64,000 nt of DNA from the NCBI GenBank assembly GCA_023374045.1, contig CM041782.1, positions 189,366,925 to 189,430,924 of the forward strand, in the 5' to 3' direction. The notes beneath the pieces are model-generated. The model ran no database searches. It saw only the letters and a list, made by a program, of their open reading frames with translations, and was not told where the DNA came from. Shown piece after piece: positions 34,684 to 47,237 of this stretch; position 1 is the first letter of the stretch; each line of letters starts with the position of its first letter. The stretch is from Limonium bicolor (Eukaryota > Streptophyta > Magnoliopsida > Caryophyllales > Plumbaginaceae). Position numbers and translations under genes: made by a program.

Positions 34684-35146
34684 ACACTTTAGTCTAGGGT
34701 ACGGGGGCGTACCCCTTTCTTTTTTGGGGGGGAGAGCCTTTTTTTCGTTTGTGGTTTTATATGCATTTTGTTGCACTTTGTGCATTTCTATGACAATTAT
34801 CTTGTATGTGTTCTTGCGTAACACTGTATTTGAATGTACTCTGTACTTCTACTTGCTGATGTGTACTTCGTTACACTACAATGGAAATATTATGTGCACT
34901 ACGTTGCACTATTTGAAATGAAACGTGATTGTGTTTTACTTTGCACTACATTATAGGTATATGTTATGACATTCCAAGTATTCCTGTTGTGCTTGATGTA
35001 CACTATGAACTTAGGTATATAGAGACTTGGGACTTGATCCCTAAAAACTAGATTGAGTTGTGGATGCTTAGTGGAACTTGATTCCCCACAACCTTAGAAT
35101 TTAGATATGCGACTTTGGGGCGAAGTCCCTTTTTAAGGGGGTAGAT
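34684..35146 (+). other. Element A 3' untranslated region and polypurine tract
   Basis: This runs from the pol stop to the 3' LTR. It has a purine-rich GGGGGGGAGAG near 34725, many TGCACT/GTACT repeats, and ends with TTAAGGGGGTAGAT at about 35134-35146, the polypurine tract directly before the LTR. The open frame over 34583-34921 is pol read-through into non-coding sequence. Confidence 0.7.
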
Positions 35147-38100
35147 TGAAAATCCCAAATCTAATTAACATTATGAAACCATTATTTAATGGAAAATAAT
35201 CCAAATATAAATCATTTCACGTACGCATGCAAACCCATGCATGAGAACGTACGTAAAAATAGTCGTTTCTCCATAAACGCTAAAACGTCTTAGAAGCATA
35301 TGGTCAAACATGACCTTGTATGAACCTCTAATATTCAAACCAAATGGTCATACAATTATTATATGAATATATAAACATATTCCCTAAGCTATATTCAGTC
35401 AAAAACGCAAAAACGCCCGGGAGTGCTCACGCATGCCCCTTAAAGCACGAAAAGTCCGGAGGAGTGCCGAGGTGGCACGAACTCCTATAAAATTAATTCC
35501 TTGAGTTCCTAACATCATTATTAACCATTATAAAGAGAACCCACGAAGTTTTTTCTCAAAATTCAGCAAAAACCTCAGGAGTATTTCTTAGCGCTCCTTT
35601 TTGGCCCAGGAGTGTCCCGAAGCCCGTAAATTATGACATGGGTTGATGTAACCTCATGTAACTCAATGTAATGTCTTAATATATCATTATTTACTATAAT
35701 AAGTGTTTACAAACACTTGGAACTCATAAAAACAATTTATTTCCCAAAATTTCCTTAGAGCACAAAAACACACCTTCGGGTGTCACGAAAAACGCGTTTT
35801 ACGCAATTGCCTTGTAGTTTTGACATGCCACGAATTGGCAATATTAAATAGGGTTAAAATGACCTTCTAAATCAGTTGGAGAGACTAGTAAAAAAGGCAC
35901 TCTATAGGGGCCGATTTTATGCTCAAAAACTAGTATAAAACTTACATTAGAAATTTATAAAAGGCATAAAACATGGTGACTCACCTTCCCATGTGCTATA
36001 TACTTAATGTAAAAGTATGTAGGTCTCATTTGACCAGCAAGCTGTCGAAATTATGCCATGGAACAAGGCCATGTGAGCTAGGAAGAAAAAAAAATGTAAA
36101 AAGGCAAAAGTGGATCTAGATTCCACCTTTTTCATTTCTTAAACTTCAAGAGACTTTCCATGCTTCTTCCTTGGCTCTTCATCACCGATTGAGACCCTCC
36201 ATTTGAGCTTGGAAATCGTCCACCTACAAGAGAAGAAGAAGACAAGCAAAACTTAGAAAAATCAAAAGAATAAACCTTACTTTTCTTACCTTGTCATTTA
36301 GCTCACCATTATTTCCCTCCACATTGTCTTGTCTTGCATTATAGCCGATCATATGCTGGAAAGAAGGGAATTATTGAGCCAATAACTCATGTAATAAACT
36401 AAGGAAAAAGTATAGTCATTTGACATTAAAAAATTAACAAAACAAAAATCAAATTCCAAATTGCCTTCTCTCTTACGTGAGCTTAGTCTCATTTTCCTCC
36501 TTGCACTCTTCATTCATGAATTGGTAAGGCTCTCTCCTCTCTCTTCTTGCTTCATCTTCTTCTTTCAAGCTCTTAAGTCCATTAATGGAGTTTTAACTTC
36601 TATCTTCATCTTTAAGGTAATTCCTAGCATTTCTTGTCAAGCCTGAAGCAAAACTCTTCCTAGCACACCATAACATTTCGGCATCAACTGTTGTTCCAAG
36701 GAGGTTGTCCAAACCAACATTAACCAAGGAGCATCTCAAGGTTATCTTAAGGTAGTTTTCAAGCTTGAAAATCCTTAAAGCACATTTTATTGTGTAACCG
36801 ATTTCTATATTCTAAGGCTCTTTTTTCTTCATTTTCATGAAGGAGAACTTGTTCTTCATCCACCTTAAGTGAGCCGAAATTATAAGGAGAAAAGCTTAAG
36901 GTAAATTCTTGGAAAACTACTTACAAATCTACTTAAGATCTTTATTCAAGATCTAACTCCTAAATTCCTTCACCACTTGCATATAACCGAAGTGGAGCAT
37001 CAAAGTTTCCTTGGAGAAAGCTTGGAGATTCAAGAGGAGTTCAAGCACTTAACCACCTTTCTTAAGAAGTAAGTTTATTAAGTTAATCTTTATGTTATAA
37101 GCTTTGTTAAGCTTCTAAAAATTATACAAAAATTATGTACATCTCCTAGGTTAATTAAAACCGAAACTACATGGTATTATATGCCAAAAATATAATCTAT
37201 AACATATATGGAAAATATTTACCTTAAGACACATTTTTGTGTCACAAAATTTATTTATGTTACATATTAATTCAAGCCAAAATGTCAAGGGCAAAATACT
37301 TTATTTTGAGCTAAGAATCAATATAAGACATTACAATAATTTTACATGAGTTATATGACTCATATGAGTTTATGTACATTTATTATGACATATAAATCCA
37401 CTTTTATATACTATATGGTGACTATTTAATTATGGCCGAATTGCCTAAGTGAAAAATAGATTTTTATGAGCTACTTATGTATATAAACTTATACTACAAA
37501 GTTTAGTGAGTAGTTAAAAATATTTATTAGTGCTTAAATGGCTAATTAATTAAGTTATGTGGCAAAGATATAATTTTTACAAAGTTTGGTGTATATATTG
37601 TGAAAGCTGAGAGTTAAGAGTATATTTAGAGTAATTATGATATAATATAAGGTTAGGAATTTAGTTCATGAATTTTAGATAATTTAAACAAGTGTTAAAT
37701 ACATTTTATAAAGTTTTGGGCTATTATGTAATTTATAAAAGTTGTTATGAAAGTTTGGAACTTATTAGTGGGCGAATTCATAATTAAGAGAATTATTAGG
37801 TTCACTTTCGAAATTTAAGGAATTAAATATTTAAACTATAGTTTATAAGTTATTAAGTAACTATTATAAAGTTTTGGGGTGAAAATGTAATTAATGGAAA
37901 GTACATGACCAAGGCCGAATTATTTTGGGTTAGTTTGGTAATTTAAGAATTTATATATGTAAATTCGGCATTTATGGAGAATCAAAAATTAAAACTATAG
38001 TTTATAAGGCATTATGTAAAGGTTATAAGATTTTGTGGTTAGATTGTAATTATAGGAAATAAATTATTAAGGCCAAGAATTTAAGGGGCTAAGTTGTAAT

Positions 38101-40022
38101 TTTTGAAAGTTATAATATCTAAAAGCTATATGCCCAAAATATTAGTGTGACTTTGTAATTTAGCTAAATAAGAAGTTAAAACTCTATAATATAATGAGAT
38201 TAGAATTTAAATATAAAGTTTATGAATTAATGTGTTGTTTTGTAAATAACCGAAATATAAGGGTAAGAATTTAGATTTAAATAAATATAGGTCCTATATG
38301 GATATTTGGAGGAATTAGAAAGAAAGAATTTTGATTAAAGGAGTTATGAAGTTTAAACTATGACTTATATAGTTATAAGGAATTTAAAGGTAACCAATGA
38401 TTATTACTTTTGTTTAAAGGAGGAATAATGAAAACTATAAGAATTTTATGTCCATGTATGGCATATAAAAATAGTTAAGGAATTATAAGTTGTTATGTCA
38501 CCTAGACAATTGAAAATAAATAACAAATATAGTACATGAATAAATAAATACATATTTGTACATTAAAGGAATTATGAATAAATAAAAAGAAAATACAATA
38601 AGTTATACATAAAATCATGAGGTAATTAAAAGAAATAAACCTCACATGAAATAATAAATACGAGATTTGTTAAAAGATCCAATAGAATTATTATATAAGG
38701 GTAAAATAAATTAACCCTCTCAGTTAATCCTATTCTAGGACTTTGTTTGACCAGACGTTGACCAGGGTATAATCAACTGCAACCTACGGTGAACGGTATG
38801 GGATTCTTGCAACTGTTTTCTACCGGATTACACCGGCTCGTGTGCTATCCTTTGTTTGAAATAACGACCAAGATAATTAGTGTAAATGTTGTTTTACTCT
38901 TGTGCACTGTTGTATTATTTATGTGCGTGAATGATGCTAACTACAACGTGTATGTCCCACGCATACAAACACTACTATACCAGTGGATTAAATACCTGCG
39001 TTTCAGTATACCGAGGACTTGTACTCAAGTCTCTCACTAACTTCACTTTATAACAAACGTCATTATCCTAAACGTGATAATTGACAATACACATTGTGTT
39101 CTTTTTTAACGTCTTTATATGACACTTAACAATTCTATACTACGAGAACGAGGAGCCCAGTTGGATCTGGCCATGCATGCTACAGGAGTTGTACCTGTCT
39201 CAGGTCGTCTCCTATTCAGTTATACGTCGCGACGGAACATTTCAGTGGAGAGGAAGACTTTATTCCTCTCGAGGGGTTCTATTCCCATCAGCTCAGTGGA
39301 GAGGAAGACTTCATTCCTCTCGAGGGTACGATTCCCACATTCTCAGTACAGGAGTTAACTACGTTATCTTCTGAGGGACTAGTTTCCCAACCTTTCAATT
39401 TAACAAGGTCACTATACCTTCACTATTTGAAATACTCAGTTATACCTGTCAGTCCCATGTGTGTGGACCCGACTATCATTAAAAGATTACTGTTCAGCTA
39501 ACTCGACCTTCTGAAGTAGTCTTGTTCTATGTGACATTTTTGTCCTTGTATGGATACTTGTTATTATCCTACTATATTTGTTTACTGCTTTATAAAAATG
39601 ACTGCATGTATTCGACAAAGTAGTGGTGTGGCCCGGTAGACGATGGGCTGCACGTTTTCCATACCAGCATTGTTTGCTGAGCCCCTTTGGGGCACCCCCA
39701 TTTTTCAGGTACCTGAAGTTGAGAAGATTACCACACCGAGTGTAGGTGGGGTAGATTCAAGCTATGGGAGTCTTCTTCTAGATATTTGTTTTTACTTAAG
39801 TATTTTACATTTGAGTTTGATTCCTAGTATCTCGGATTGTATTCGTATTCAGACCGTGACTTTTGGAGATTGTATTTGGAGTTAGCCTTGTCGGTCACAA
39901 GGGTGGCCAACGGCATTGTAATACCGCCCGGTTGTTGTATTTATTTCCGCTGCAGTTGTATCTTATTTGGGAGTGATCGCCGTTCAGATTATTGGATTTC
40001 GGGTTGGGGTTGGGGTGTTACA
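35147..40022 (+). repeat. Element A 3' LTR (4876 bp)
   Basis: It begins TGAAAATCCC directly after the polypurine tract and ends GGGGTGTTACA, followed by the CAAGG duplication. It is the partner of 3782-8628. The 50-bp pair is near 39245-39335. GGGTTGGGGTTGGGG near the end shows a short duplication absent in the 5' LTR. Confidence 0.9.
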
Positions 40023-40027
40023 CAAGG

Positions 40028-41404
40028 TGTTTCTCCTCTGGTTTGTACGTGGAGAAAACAGAAGAAGAAGCTCATGTAAAGCTGGGAAAAGAAACTGGAA
40101 AGAAACAGTAGTATAGTAGGAAGTAATGGACTCGTTTCTAGCATGTATTTTACCTTAAGGAGTTAGCTTAGTTGGCTTCCCTTTCCTTCTTCTATTTCAG
40201 GCGAGTAACAACACTACTTCAAGCCCAACACAGCCTTTGTTTGCTGGATGAAAATGGAGATGTTTAGCTCTTTGAAGAGAGGAGAGTAAGAGGTAGAAGA
40301 TGGGCATTTTTGAGCCAAAAACTCTTACCTACCACAAGTAGTAGTAGCAGCCATGGAAGATCGAGTGGTGCTCTCGGTTATGGAGCAGCAAGGAATGGCT
40401 AGGATATTACGTTGGAAGAAGAGAAAAGGTATTGTCATGGGGGAAAAGGAACCGACCGATAATTGTGGTAGGTGTGGGTTGGTAAGAGAGTCAAGACAAT
40501 TTTCTACCTATGTGGGAAATCCTAGCTATCTTGGGAAGCTTCCCATCTGAAATAACCCTTATGCTTGCAGGAACTGTCGGGCAAAATAGGTTGTAGTAGT
40601 ACGTAGAGGAAGTTGATTAGATTTTATTAATATATTATATGTATACATGCCATAGGCTTATTTTTATGTATGTGACTTTCGGTGGTTCTTGCAGGTACTG
40701 CAAGTGGGTAAGGCGCTAAAGTTTTAAATAGGCAGACGGCAAGATCAGATAGGATTGGAAGAAATAGACAGCTTATTTAATATTATAACATGTACCCATA
40801 TTACTTTATTAAGGTAAAGATGATGAGTGATATGTACTTGCAATTGGTAACGGTAATATGCTGGGAAATGAGGCTTATACTGGCGGTAATATAACAACCA
40901 AGGTCAAGGGAACATGTTGACCATATAAGAGATTAGTGATTAAATGTTATTTTTGCACTATTTGGTTACCATTCACAAAACAATGCACATATTTTTGATT
41001 ATTTTAGAAAGCTTTGAATTATACATTCTAATGTGGTACATTATGTCAAATTAGTATATTTAAGGGTATTCAAGACCCTAAAATCAAATAAAACTCATTT
41101 TGGAGATAATCTCACAAAAATGTGCTTTAAGAAAGCTCTGTGCACATTTTGTGTTCCAATGAGTTTCTGAGCTTGGTTTCCTTGGAAACGGTCTTAATGT
41201 GTTCATTTATGTGTTATAAGGCTCAGGTTAAAATTTTTGGTCAAACGGAGTTCGTTTGGATATTTAATCACCCTAAAAGGTCAAAGGGAGTAATTCTTGC
41301 TTTCTGTTAAAATTTGTTGTGTTTAATTTATTTTTAAGACATGTTTAGGCCATAATTTAATTGATTATATGTTAATCAATGTTTAATTAATTAGGGGTAT
41401 TTCA
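40028..41404 (-). repeat. LTR-like repeat E, right part
   Basis: This continues the sequence cut by element A at 3781. It starts with TGTTTCTCCTCTGG and GTACGTGGAG, matching the diverged units seen at 3040-3781. The right end at 41404 reads TGAAATACCCCTAATTAAT on the minus strand, the same start as in the other LTRs here. No gene is seen; the open frame at 40353-40550 has no recognisable domain. Confidence 0.55.
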
Positions 41405-41828
41405 ACGAAAATAGTAATTGTGGTAAAAATGTAAATGCATTAAATATATGCATGCAATAACAAATAAAATGGGATAAACAAAACGGTAATAATACTAACC
41501 ATAATAATACACACATAAAATAATGAGATAGTATTAACATAATGGGGATGAAAATACAAGTGAGTGTAATAAAAATGAAGGCTAAATTAGATGGTTAAAT
41601 AAAACAAAATGGATGGGCTTTAAACAGGATTTGTCACTGGAAACTTATTTTCAAAAAAATGTTTTTTTTCTAAAATGCTTTGGAAATTTGTTTAAAACCT
41701 TGTCATGAAATGATGGTTTCATTTTGGCAAGCATGTTAATATGTTTTGAAAAAGAAAGTCGACGGCCCCTCTTATTGTGTTTCTCATTCTGAAATTTGCT
41801 TTATGGGTGAGAATTTTTGGTGTCTACA
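41405..41828 (+). other. AT-rich sequence ending GGTGTCTACA; no gene seen
   Basis: This is an AT-rich stretch between LTR E and a Tat-type pol. The last bases, up to GGTGTCTACA at 41828, look like an LTR 3' end, and RNase H coding begins at the next base. This may be a 5' LTR end joined to pol by a large deletion; no primer site lies at the junction. Confidence 0.3.
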
Positions 41829-43842
41829 CCCGTCTATTACACCGAGAAGATCCTCACGCTGACAGAAAGACGGTATACCAATATTGAGAAAATCTTTTTT
41901 GCCCTGGTGACAGCATCCTGGAAGCTACGCCCATACTACCAGTCACACGGATCTTTATCAGAACCAATGGCCACTAAAGCAAATAGCTAACAATCCTAAC
42001 GCCTCGGACGCATGGTAAGTTGGACAGTCGAGCTTACCCAGTATGAGATCCACTCCTGTCGTGCACAGCAATCAAAGCGCAAGCGTTAGCAGACTTCATA
42101 AATGAGACCAGCTTCGACCAGGGAAGAAAAAAACACTCCCCCCTTTCGTTACCTTGGTAGACGGAGCCCAGTGCAAGACAGGGGCGGGAGTGGGGATTGT
42201 AGTCCAAACCCCTGATGGACGAGACCTCAACTACGCTTTCTGGCTAAAGTTTAAGGTAACCAATAATGAGGCCGAGTACGAAGCCCTCATCCAGGGCTTG
42301 GAGGTCGCCACGGCCCTAGGGGCAACAGATCCAGAGATATATTTAGACTCAATCCTGGTATCTCGGCAAAGTGACAACATATGAAGTAAAGGAAGAAAAG
42401 TTGTGGGAAATACTTGCTCAAGGTTCAGGAGCTGAAAGTAAACTTCTCGTAGTGCGAGCTGAAGCACCTTCCTCGGGCCAAAGAATGCTGAGGCAGACGC
42501 GATAGCGAAACTAGCAAGCATGGCCGAAAGAACCCCAAGCAAGGTGTGGTTAGAACTAACTAGAACCAGCTCAAGTCTTGATGAAACCCAAGTCTTATCA
42601 ACCGAACTCCTCACACCGACAGAATCATGGATGACCCCGATCATGGAGTACATACTCGAAGGGAAGTTGCCTTCAGGGGACAAGGAATCCAAAACAATAA
42701 AAAGGCGGGTGGCATCATTTTTCTTCGAAAATGGACATCTATACAAAAGATCATTTGCGAGACCACCCTCGAGTGTGTTACCATAGTAGAAGGAAACGAG
42801 CTCATAAGAGAGGTACACGAAGGAGCTTGCGGGAACCACCAGGGAGAGAGGGCCACGGTTCATAAGATCATGAGACTAGGTTACTTTTGGCCAAAAATGT
42901 AGGAACATTGCAAGGAATACATCCAGAAGTGCATTGGATGCCAGGAGCATGGCAACAGGATACACAACCCTCCGGCTATGTAGAAAGCCATCCTATCTCC
43001 AATCCCCTTTGCTGTATGGGGGCTAGACATCATTGGTCCTTTCCCAAAAGCATCTCCGGGAGGTTTAAATTGGCATACGTGGTATTGACTACTTCACAAA
43101 ATGGGTAGAGGCCGTGCTGACGGTATCTATCATGGCAAAAAAGTGGCAAGAGGTCATCTAGAAGTACGTAGTGTGCAGGTTCAGCTTGGCAAAAACAATT
43201 ATAACGGATAATGGAACACAATTCAATTGCGATAGCTTTCAAAAATTTGTGAGGAATAGCTGATTGAGCTAAGGTTTGCCTCTGTGGCACACCCACAGGC
43301 TAACGGTCAGGTCGAGAACGTAAATGGCCAAATTATCAAAGCTTAAAAAGAAAGCTAGGTGATAGAAAGGGGAGTTGGGCAGAACTGCTGCCCCAGGTTC
43401 TATGGTCTTACCGGACAACAGAAAAGGATCCGACCGTGAAAAAACACTATTTAGACTAACATATGGCTTGGAAGCACTGGGAATCGTACGAGGAAAAGTC
43501 CAATAATGAGGGAATAAAATACATTTTAGACCTCCTCGAAGAAGCAAGGGCCACGGCGGAGGCAAGAATGGCTGAGGATAAAGAAAGGTGGAAAAGTATT
43601 TTAACCGCAGGGTCAAAGAGAAGGGTTTCGTCCCAGGGGAGCTAGTCCTACGAGAGGCTAAGCAACCTAAGAAGCCTGACCCACAGTGGGAAGGCCCGTA
43701 TGTTATCCACCAGAGAGTCTGACAGGCATCGTATCATTTAAAAAATATTGACGGGTACGAACTACCGCATTCCTGGCACGCAGAGTTCGTAAAGAAATTC
43801 TATGTGTACAAAATCCGTGTAAAGCATTGGGAACATCAATAA
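41829..43842 (+). pseudogene. pol: Tat-type Ty3/gypsy pol remnant: RNase H, second RNase H, integrase
   Basis: The first stretch (Y-Y-T-E-K-I-L, E-R-R-Y, E-K-I-F-F-A-L) is the end of the retroviral-type RNase H. At about 42150 starts a second RNase H of the kind found in Tat elements (V-D-G-A, G-A-G-V-G-I-V, N-N-E-A-E-Y-E-A-L). Integrase follows: H-E-G-A-C-G-N-H near 42820, C-I-G-C near 42925, W-G-L-D-I-I-G-P-F near 43020, T-D-N-G-T-Q-F near 43205 and H-P-Q-A-N-G-Q-V-E-N near 43290, so the D,D,E residues are readable. The C-terminal W-E-G-P-Y-V-I and P-H-S-W-H-A lie near 43690-43780. There are many stops and shifts. Gag, protease and RT are absent. Confidence 0.8.
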
Positions 43843-44531
43843 AAGGAGGAATAATTTTTTTAGAAATGCCTCGAAAGAAATACCTGGGCTATGTCCCGGC
43901 GGTTATAAAGCCTCTAAAGAAACACCCGGGCTATGTCCCAGCGGCTACCACACCACGAAGGAAACACCTGGGTTATACCCCACAAGATGCAGTGCCCTGA
44001 AACACATTGCCTTGGGTTGTCGCACCCGGTCAATGGTGAACAAAAAAGAAAGCCCACCTCTGGAAACATGAGGAGCTCTGGTCGCCTGTAATGGGTGAAT
44101 CACTAGGTGTGGGACGCCACACCGTACCCCAGTCAAAACCTTCAAATACTTTCCCTAAAAAGGTGTGAACACAAGTACCGTCGTTTGGCTATCCAAAAGC
44201 AAAGACGGGAAAATAAAAGGGAACGATCAACTGATGTCGGCAACCGGTCCCTATTTTCAACAAAAAAAACACTCAAATGACCGGTCGTCATCGACCGGTC
44301 ACATATCTCCATCCCTTTAAAAGGGGGCGACTGGTCTCTAACGATCGGTCGCATATTTCCCCTTTGTTCATAAAATAAGACCGTGTTATCGGGAAAGCAG
44401 ATGTGCCATGAAAATTCCAGTAATAAGAAAACTCATAATACCCAAAAAACGAACTAATCATTTATCAATAGAACGAGGTTTCATGACAAAATTACAAGAC
44501 TATTGGCAAAAGGGGAAATTCAAAACACTAT
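43843..44531. other. Tat element spacer with GGGCTATGTCCC repeats and ACCGGTC palindromes
   Basis: No gene is seen. Three units of CACCCGGGCTATGTCCCAGC type lie between 43885 and 43985. From 44235 to 44352 there are several GACCGGTC-like palindromes (two in full near 44279 and 44294). Similar palindromes recur at 47948-48095 on the other side of the antisense ORF. Confidence 0.5.
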
Positions 44532-47237
44532 CTAAGTCTCTTTCGTAGGATCCATGTTCTCGGCCTCAGCCTCTTGTGCGGCTAGCCGCTCGCCAGGATT
44601 AGAGACTCTTTCTGAAGAATTTGACTTCCCTATGAGCGGACGGGAACCTGCACCAACTTGAGGCGCGGCGCATCTGAGAGGAAGAAGAAAAAAGGAGTCC
44701 AGGACGAAACCCCCCCGACACACCCAAATCTCTCGAGCACTTCAGAATAAGAAGTCTCCTTGCAACCTCCTTAAAGTCCAGTTCCTTGTACAGGTTCTCA
44801 TCTGGGAACTCGCCCTACCCATGAAGTATTTCAAGACAGCTTGGCGGCAAGAGTTGACCATCTTCCCGCATTGGGAAGCAAAGGATTCCTTCAGGTAAGC
44901 GATCGTGTTGCTTGCTTCTGCAATCCTCTCAGACCTTCCGGAAGTAAGCCTCGTGGTTAGCAATATGATCCTCGAGAGTCTATACAAAAGCACGGTACCT
45001 GTCCCAGCTTGCATTGGCGGCAATCAACTCCTCATAAAGGCTATTAATCTGTTGATTTAGCATCTCCATGTGCTTTATAAAGCCCTCCGAGTTAGGCCCT
45101 GAAACAAGCAAATCAGCAACAGCAAAGGAGCAATTAAAAAACAATGAAAAATAGGGGGGGGGGGGCGCTGAGTACCCTTCGAGGCCAGTTTGGAATTTTC
45201 AGACTAGAGCAAGGCCAAGTCCTCCCCTCGCGCTTTTACCCTTTGCTCGAGTAGAGAACGCTGCTTCTTAGAGTCCCCTAGCTCGCTAGAAAGAGTGTGA
45301 AGCTCCTAGGAAAGCTTCTCCTTCTCGACTGCAAGTGTAGTATTCTCTTCAGCCACCTTCATCACCCTCTCCTTGGAAGACTCTAGCTCCTTCCCGAGGG
45401 ACACCTTTTCCTTAGACCGGGCATCGAGCTACTGGACCAGCTTTCCTTTATCCTCAATAAGAACCACGTTTTCCCGTGAGAGAACAATTTTCTCCTGCTC
45501 AACAACTTGAAAGTCTTTCTCACAAGCCGCCTTAGACCCCATCAGGGCAGACTTCTCGGTGAGAAGGCCTCTCACTTCCCGGTCATGAGCAGCCTGGGCC
45601 TGACCTAACAATACTTCCAAATCAGAAAAAACATTCAACCGGACGCCACCAAATTGACTTTGTACCTTTTTCAAAGAGGTAACCTCCATCTCTAGGGGCT
45701 GGACTCTACTCTTACGAGAAAAATTCTCCTCCCGCAGTTTCTTCAGATGCCCCTCGTACTCGTCGCCCCGTGTCGTGCATAGTAAGCGGGCGATATGCAA
45801 CTCCTCCTTTAATCTCTGGGTCTGCTCATGCACCCGCCTGGAAATCTCTGCCTAAACAGTATCGACAAAGGTACTGTGAGAAGACCGCTCAATCTCCAGC
45901 TCCTCCCGGGCATTCCTAGCCCAAGATTCCTTGAGACAAAGCTTAGAGCGCAGCGTCTGTGTATGCACATCCACGCTCTGAGCAAAAGCCACAGTCTGAA
46001 AAACAAAAGTAACAAACGTATAAAAGAAATGTAAAGCCAAGAAAGAAAAGCAGATGAAGTGGAGCACACACCCGGTAAATTCCTTGCCATATGTAATCCA
46101 ATGATTGGTCCAGGGGGAAGGAGTGACGCATGATGGCATCCACCCCACCAAGAAAGAACAAAGGTGGGGACCACACACGCAGGCTCGCTCCCTCCCTGTG
46201 AACTAAGACTGAGGTTCGACCTCGGCATGAGAGGAAGAAACACCCGGCGACCAGAACCCGGACTAGTATACCAAGTACTTGACAGAGAAAAAGTATTAGG
46301 TGATCGGGTCTCCGATGTCTTCAGAGACCCCTCCTTTCTTGAAACCTCTTTTCTTTTCTGCCTCTTCGGCGCACTCTCAACATCTTTTCCAGGCCTCTTC
46401 TTTCTAGGAGGAGACTCCTCCACAAAGCGGCGAGCCATTTCCTTTGCAGCATCCAGGGATGCGTAGTAATCCACTGTCTCATTTCCAACCTTGAAGGAAA
46501 CGAAATGCCAGTTGTAGAAAGGGCCAACCTTTGACCCAAGCAAAGGAAAATCTGCAACACAAGCCTCACACAACGTAAGAAACTGAATAACATCGCAAAA
46601 AAAGACACAAGACGGAGGGCTCTTACTCTCAGAGTGCGCCAGCGTAGCCAGGCGAGCGTTGGTAAAGAACTCTTCCACGCTCATGCGATTCTCACTCATT
46701 GTCTTCAAAAAAGCTTGTGACATTGGCAAGTCAGACTTCGGCGACGTACCACTGTCGAGGGAACCCTTAACAATTGAGGGACAATAAGCGACCCCAGGCG
46801 GGTGGAGGAATAACGACAAACCACCGGGCGTTCCACCGCTGACCGAGCTTTTTATACTCAAAAAGGGAGTATCCGGAGAGACTGGTGATGGTCAAATTGC
46901 CGGCATCGACTTGACTGGAGAAAAATTGAACAAATTCCGTGGCGGCGGGCACAACCTTGGCCTCGGCGCAAAGGGTGACATAGGCGTTCTGTTGGGCTAC
47001 AGCCTTTGGATTGAGTTGAGCCAATGTCAAACACCTTTGGATTAAGTATCCAAGAACAAACGGGAGCGGTGGAATAGTCATTCCTCGAAGGAAGAAATCC
47101 GCGTACACTACGTAACCACGCCCGAAATTGTCAAAAGGATAGGAATCGGAAGAGGGGAGATAAATTTGGGTTCTGACTGGGACTTCGACTTTGGCAAGAA
47201 GAGAATCGAGAGCCCTAATATCGAGAATACTAGGCAA
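44532..47237 (-). pseudogene. Antisense extra ORF of a Tat-type element, intron-bearing, function unknown
   Basis: This long minus-strand coding region lies downstream of a plus-strand pol. It starts at 47237, and the first 150 residues resemble the N-terminal part of plant gypsy-type transposon proteins (Y-V-V-Y-A-D-F-F-L-R-G-M then I-P-P-L-P-F-V-L). A shift near 46800 leads to F-L-K-T-M-S-E-N-R-M, W-H-F-V-S-F-K-V near 46500 and a basic K-K-R/R-Q-K-R patch near 46380. A Glu/Lys-rich coiled coil follows (45833-45430). Two intron-like gaps are visible: about 45995-46075 (TTTTTCAG acceptor) and about 45100-45170 (TTGTTTCAG acceptor). The last exon ends at 44532. Antisense extra ORFs are known in Tat elements such as Grande; their role is not known. 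Confidence 0.6.

Larger units (their letters stand above)
3782..40022 (+). mobile_element. Element A: Ty3/gypsy (Tekay/Del-type) LTR retrotransposon with nested insertions
   Basis: This is a complete element in outline: 5' LTR 3782-8628, primer site, gag, AlkB-type domain, pro-RT-RNase H-integrase with chromodomain, polypurine tract, 3' LTR 35147-40022. It is flanked by a perfect 5-bp duplication CAAGG (3777-3781 and 40023-40027). Of its 36.2 kb, about 20.1 kb (14414-34539) is the nested element B, so A itself is about 16.1 kb. Pol order with integrase after RNase H and a C-terminal chromodomain-like segment points to a chromovirus; long LTRs and the iMet primer site fit Tekay/Del. All coding parts have frameshifts, so the copy is not autonomous as read. 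Confidence 0.92.
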
